From positions 168,113-232,112 of the forward strand of contig JAFEBQ010000009.1 in NCBI GenBank assembly GCA_018242585.1: DNA of 64,000 bases, written 5' to 3'. Positions 61,298 to 64,000 of the stretch are shown here, piece after piece; within the stretch, counting starts at the first letter, position 1; each line of letters opens with the position of its first letter. The position numbers and the translations under genes are program-made. The DNA is from Planctomycetota bacterium (GTDB lineage: Bacteria > Planctomycetota > Planctomycetia > Pirellulales > PNKZ01). The notes below the pieces were generated by a model. The model searched no databases and had not been told where the DNA came from. It was given only the letters and a program-made list of their open reading frames with translations.

Positions 61298-62088
61298 GCG
61301 TCATCGTCGTCGTTCTCGACGCCGTCGTCCTGGTCTGGCTCAATTAGTTCCTCCCCAGCCTCCTCCATCGCTCGTTTCTGAGCTGCTGATGGCTTGTCGT
61401 GGGGAGCCATGCCGTCGTATCGAGCGTGGTACGCTGCCTGAACTTGCTCGGAAAAATGTTCGATTCGAAGCGGCGAACCTACGGGAGGCCAGTTTGCTTC
61501 GATGGTACCATCGTTCGGGTTCCACAGAACCAAAGTCATTGCCTCGGCCTTGTGAGGAACATCGATGGGAGAGCTTCGGCCTACGAGTCGGTCTAGCATT
61601 CGCGTGAATCGGTCGCGAGTCTGCCCCGTAAAGCATGGTGATGGAATGATGACCACAAAGCCGACGACCGCGTAAGGGAACCGAATGTGAACGGTTGTCG
61701 CTTCGGTGCCAAGGTCATTCACCATATTCTGGAAATTCTTGCCGACGCTCTTTGTGTCATTGAGCGTTTTGCTGTCGGAAACAAATCTCACCCCATCAGG
61801 TCGATATCCGACATCGTAGTTCTGCGGCCTGATTCCGCCGATTACCCGGACTGGGCCAACTTCAACCGCGTCTGCGCTAGCGGGAAGAAGGGCTTGCTGG
61901 CTTGGAGCGGTCACTTCAATTCCACCCAGCATTACTGCAAGCGCTTCGCCAATCCGCTTGTCGAATACTTTCCCAAAGTCCATGCCCTCTTTCTTGTTCA
62001 GCGCCTGATTTACGAGCCACTTTTGACCCCATACCCGCAATTCTGCAGTAGGGATTTGGATCCTCGGCATTGGCGCAAGAAGCGGCAT
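61294..62088 (-). CDS. Putative type II restriction endonuclease (PD-(D/E)XK-like)
   Basis: A 264-residue protein; start at 62088 or, in frame, 62070. Residues 91-107 contain YDVGYRPDGVRFVSDSK, where Asp98 and the Asp105-Ser106-Lys107 trio could be the PD...DXK active site; the following GKNFQNMVNDLGT and hydrophobic strand YAVVGFVVII fit the nuclease core. It is convergent with the methyltransferase, with the two stop codons overlapping. No family is recognised by name. The C-terminal 30 residues are strongly acidic (EPDQDDGVENDDDDA). AT-rich third positions match the methyltransferase gene and suggest shared transfer. Alternatives: another nuclease or a specificity partner. Confidence 0.65.
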   Translation of the reverse strand: MPLLAPMPRIQIPTAELRVWGQKWLVNQALNKKEGMDFGKVFDKRIGEALAVMLGGIEVTAPSQQALLPASADAVEVGPVRVIGGIRPQNYDVGYRPDGVRFVSDSKTLNDTKSVGKNFQNMVNDLGTEATTVHIRFPYAVVGFVVIIPSPCFTGQTRDRFTRMLDRLVGRSSPIDVPHKAEAMTLVLWNPNDGTIEANWPPVGSPLRIEHFSEQVQAAYHARYDGMAPHDKPSAAQKRAMEEAGEELIEPDQDDGVENDDDDA

Positions 62089-62107
62089 TTCGGTAGCTTA
62101 GCGGGGG

Positions 62108-62131
62108 CCGGGTATTCAGGACAATACCCGG
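62108..62131. promoter_or_regulatory. Dyad upstream of the putative endonuclease gene
   Basis: CCGGGTATT (62108-62116) and AATACCCGG (62123-62131) are perfect complements around six bases, 20 bases upstream of the endonuclease start. It could be an operator for controlled expression of the nuclease, or a terminator arm of the preceding minus-strand gene. No T-run follows on the minus strand. Confidence 0.4.
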
Positions 62132-62257
62132 CGCGGCCTCCAATGGCTACAAATGCTTCTCGCCGGTGCTGAAATCGCCCAGAACCAAAATATTCGCTGA
62201 CAATCGCTTACGCCCCGGCTCTCGTCAAGATTATCGCAATACAATCGCCGTGTGCTC

Positions 62258-62773
62258 TCAACCGAAAATGCCGCGGAAGAACCGCTCGGCTTCGATCGCC
62301 GCGCCGCGCGCGTCCCAGACGTGGTTGCCAAAGCCGACCTGCGCGAGGACGTAGTTTCCGATCGCGAATTGGCCGACGCTGACGTAGCCAGTGGCCAATT
62401 GTCCCACGCCAAACACCATGCCCAGCGCAAGTTGACCCACGCAAAACGCGCCGGTCGTGGCCTGTCCCAGCCCGACTAGGATGCCGAGCCCCAGTTGCCC
62501 CACGGCCACGGCGCCAATCGCCGCCTGGCCAATCGCCAAGATGCCGACCGCCACGCGGCCAACCGCGACGATGCCTTTGGCGACGACCAACGAGCCGGTC
62601 TCGGGGGACTTGCCGCTGGTGTAATGCAGCAGCGGAATGCCTGACCACTCGCGGTGCGAGCGGAACTCGGCGAACAACTTGCCGTCGGGGTACAAGAACC
62701 GCCGCCAGACGCCCCAGGCCGTCTCTTCAAACTTGTATTCGATCGGCTCAAGCAGCAGGTTCGTCGGGCTCAT
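62258..62773 (-). CDS. Hypothetical protein built of five-residue glycine repeats
   Basis: A 171-residue protein. The N-terminus (MSPTNLLLEPIEYKFEETAWGVWRRFLYPDGKLFAEFRSHREW...) is an ordinary folded region. From about residue 62 to 150 a five-residue repeat runs on, with a glycine after a small or hydrophobic residue (VGRVA, VGILA, IGQAA, IGAVA, VGQLG, then QLALG, QLATG, YVSVG, QFAIG). The run is strongly hydrophobic and could form a solenoid or membrane-embedded sheet or helix. No family is recognised. AGGGGGGAG lies directly before the start, and the IS630 element ends 18 bases upstream, so its original promoter may have been cut off. Confidence 0.65.
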   Translation of the reverse strand: MSPTNLLLEPIEYKFEETAWGVWRRFLYPDGKLFAEFRSHREWSGIPLLHYTSGKSPETGSLVVAKGIVAVGRVAVGILAIGQAAIGAVAVGQLGLGILVGLGQATTGAFCVGQLALGMVFGVGQLATGYVSVGQFAIGNYVLAQVGFGNHVWDARGAAIEAERFFRGIFG

Positions 62774-62790
62774 GGGCTCCCCCCTAAATA

Positions 62791-63976
62791 GCTTTCCGTG
62801 ATTTCGGGAGGGTTCTTACGCGGCTTTTTTTTGGGCGGGCTGTCGTCGGGCGATTTGACGGCGGCGATGCAGATAAGCTCGGACCTCGCTCATCAGTTCC
62901 TGCATCGTAGAGCACCGATGATTGCGGGTCACGTTGTCATGCAAGTCTTTCCACACGCGTTCGATCCGATTGTGGTCCGGACAATACGGCGGGAGGAACT
63001 GTAGTCGGACGCGTCCGCCGAGCGTCGCCAACGCCAAGCGGGTCTGCCGACTGTCATGAATGCGGTAGTTGTCCAGAACGACGTGAATGCGTCGGGCGCG
63101 CGGGTAGACTTGAATCAACTTCCACAGCAACAAGATGAACAAGTCGCTGTTCTTCCGTTCCGCTTCGACCCAAATCAAGTCGCCGGTCCGGGCGTCGAGC
63201 GCACCGGCCAAGTAGCGTTTTTCGTTTTGGCCCGGCGTGAGCACCGCCTTCTGCGTGCCGCAACGCATCCAGTCCGGACCGATTTTGGGGTTCAAGTGAA
63301 CGTCCACTTCATCGACGTACACGACGACCGTCCCTTTGCGCGATCCCTTCATCAACCGCCGGAGCTCGTTCAAACGCCGCGTTTTCCGGGCTTTGCTCCA
63401 AGGACAGCCCACCGTCGGCTTGGGACGGCCGTGTCGCACTTTCAGCCTCTTCAACAAGCGGCTCATGGTGGTCCGGCCAATCTTCGTGCCGGTCTGCTTC
63501 TGAAGTACTCGAATGAACAACTCTTGCGTCCAAGTCGGTCGCCGATAGCCGAAGTCGCTCGGCCGTCGATCGACCAATTCCAGCAACGCCGCCGCATATT
63601 CTTCCGTCACCTTCGCCGCGCCGTTGTCCTCGCGGCGGTCGCTCAAGCCCGGCAGGCCCGCCTTGGTAAACCCCTCGGCGACACGATACACTTGAGACGC
63701 CGAAGCTTGTCCACTCGCGGCGATCTCGGTCGGCGACCGGCCCTGAACGAAACCGAGCACGATCTTCGAGCGGCCGCGGATGACCGCATCCGGAGAACTC
63801 TTGGCGAACATTCGAACTAACCGCCGTTCGCGAACAGGCAGTTTTTTCCAATACGCAACGACCTTCTCTGATACCTTGACTTTCATGAGGAACTCCAGGC
63901 ACGAGTGGGTTCTGTAACAACACGCAAGTGCTTGCGAGTTCCTCTTTTACTTCCATCTCCCAGAATCGCGCAAGGC
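62791..63976 (-). mobile_element. Complete IS630-family insertion sequence
   Basis: The 1186-bp element is flanked by TA on both sides (62789-62790 and 63977-63978), the target duplication expected of IS630. Its ends are imperfect inverted repeats. Including the TA, TAGCTTTCCGTGATTTCGGG at the left and TAGCCTTGCGCGATTCTGGG at the right (read inward) agree at 15 of 20 positions, and the match continues as AG. One transposase gene fills it. The element lies just upstream of the glycine-repeat gene. Confidence 0.85.
62816..63886 (-). CDS. IS630-family transposase
   Basis: A 356-residue DDE transposase without interruption. Residues about 1-110 hold the helix-turn-helix part (IAASGQASASQVYRVAEGFTKAGLPGLSDRR) and the winged part. 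The catalytic triad is in VVVYVDEVDVHL (first Asp), IHVVLDNYRIHDS (second Asp) and LPPYCPDHNRIERVWKDLHDNV (Glu after the PxxNxIE wording). It cuts and pastes the element into TA sites. The gene is full length, intact, and has its own short leader. Confidence 0.95.
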   Translation of the reverse strand: MKVKVSEKVVAYWKKLPVRERRLVRMFAKSSPDAVIRGRSKIVLGFVQGRSPTEIAASGQASASQVYRVAEGFTKAGLPGLSDRREDNGAAKVTEEYAAALLELVDRRPSDFGYRRPTWTQELFIRVLQKQTGTKIGRTTMSRLLKRLKVRHGRPKPTVGCPWSKARKTRRLNELRRLMKGSRKGTVVVYVDEVDVHLNPKIGPDWMRCGTQKAVLTPGQNEKRYLAGALDARTGDLIWVEAERKNSDLFILLLWKLIQVYPRARRIHVVLDNYRIHDSRQTRLALATLGGRVRLQFLPPYCPDHNRIERVWKDLHDNVTRNHRCSTMQELMSEVRAYLHRRRQIARRQPAQKKAA

Positions 63977-64000
63977 TAGTCAGCAACCACCGGCAGAGCC

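Overview
The window is 64 kb of GC-rich bacterial chromosome, almost certainly from a member of the Planctomycetota. The evidence is the gene mix: a DUF1501 protein, two secreted Gfo/Idh/MocA oxidoreductases, two ThuA-like proteins, a secreted SUMF1-type protein, a DUF1080 protein, a PQQ-like propeller and an NHL protein, many with Tat or Sec signals, beside ordinary housekeeping genes. The order within the phylum cannot be fixed from this sequence. I see no rRNA, tRNA, CRISPR array or prophage.

Layout. 1-2.8 kb: the end of folC, a small unknown gene, rpsR and a secreted TPR protein. 3-8.2 kb: secreted hydrolase, ThuA, SGNH and SUMF1 genes. 8.5-12.1 kb: a minus-strand run SGNH - ribokinase - PQQ-like propeller - family 5 uracil-DNA glycosylase, with gaps of 16-28 bases. 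12.4-23.9 kb: esterases, an acyltransferase-like protein, DUF1501, two Gfo/Idh/MocA proteins, a methyltransferase and a phosphoesterase, with a 733-base gap that holds an orphan terminator (candidate small RNA). 24-26.5 kb: superoxide dismutase and small unknown proteins, one antitoxin-like. 26.8-31.5 kb: a sugar-phosphate block of PPi-type phosphofructokinase, HAD phosphatase, 6-phosphogluconate dehydrogenase and an SDR. 31.5-34.9 kb: an ECF sigma factor, a secreted NHL protein, YhcH and a methyltransferase. 35.3-39.8 kb: homoserine dehydrogenase, an ApgM-family protein and aspartokinase with four ACT domains, which together look like a threonine-pathway cluster using a non-classical homoserine kinase. 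39.9-59.4 kb: bifunctional nuclease, valS, a four-helix-bundle protein, cimA, two TatA proteins, ThuA, a ComEA-like protein, uvrB, pepA, DUF1080, gamma-glutamyltransferase and sucCD. 59.6-64 kb: an accessory end with a convergent restriction-modification-like pair of more AT-rich composition, a protein built of five-residue glycine repeats and a complete IS630-type element with recognisable ends.

The most unusual content is the repeat landscape. (1) Degenerate heptanucleotide arrays, usually four units and usually against gene 3' ends, sometimes supply the last codons of a gene (cimA, pepA). (2) Composite palindromic elements of about 114-132 bp lie between genes, and one is inserted in frame (132 bp, 44 codons) inside valS. 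Others are read through in the 5' part of the DUF1080 frame. (3) A 156-bp structured repeat occurs in two opposite copies 43 kb apart. (4) Several short hairpin repeats recur.
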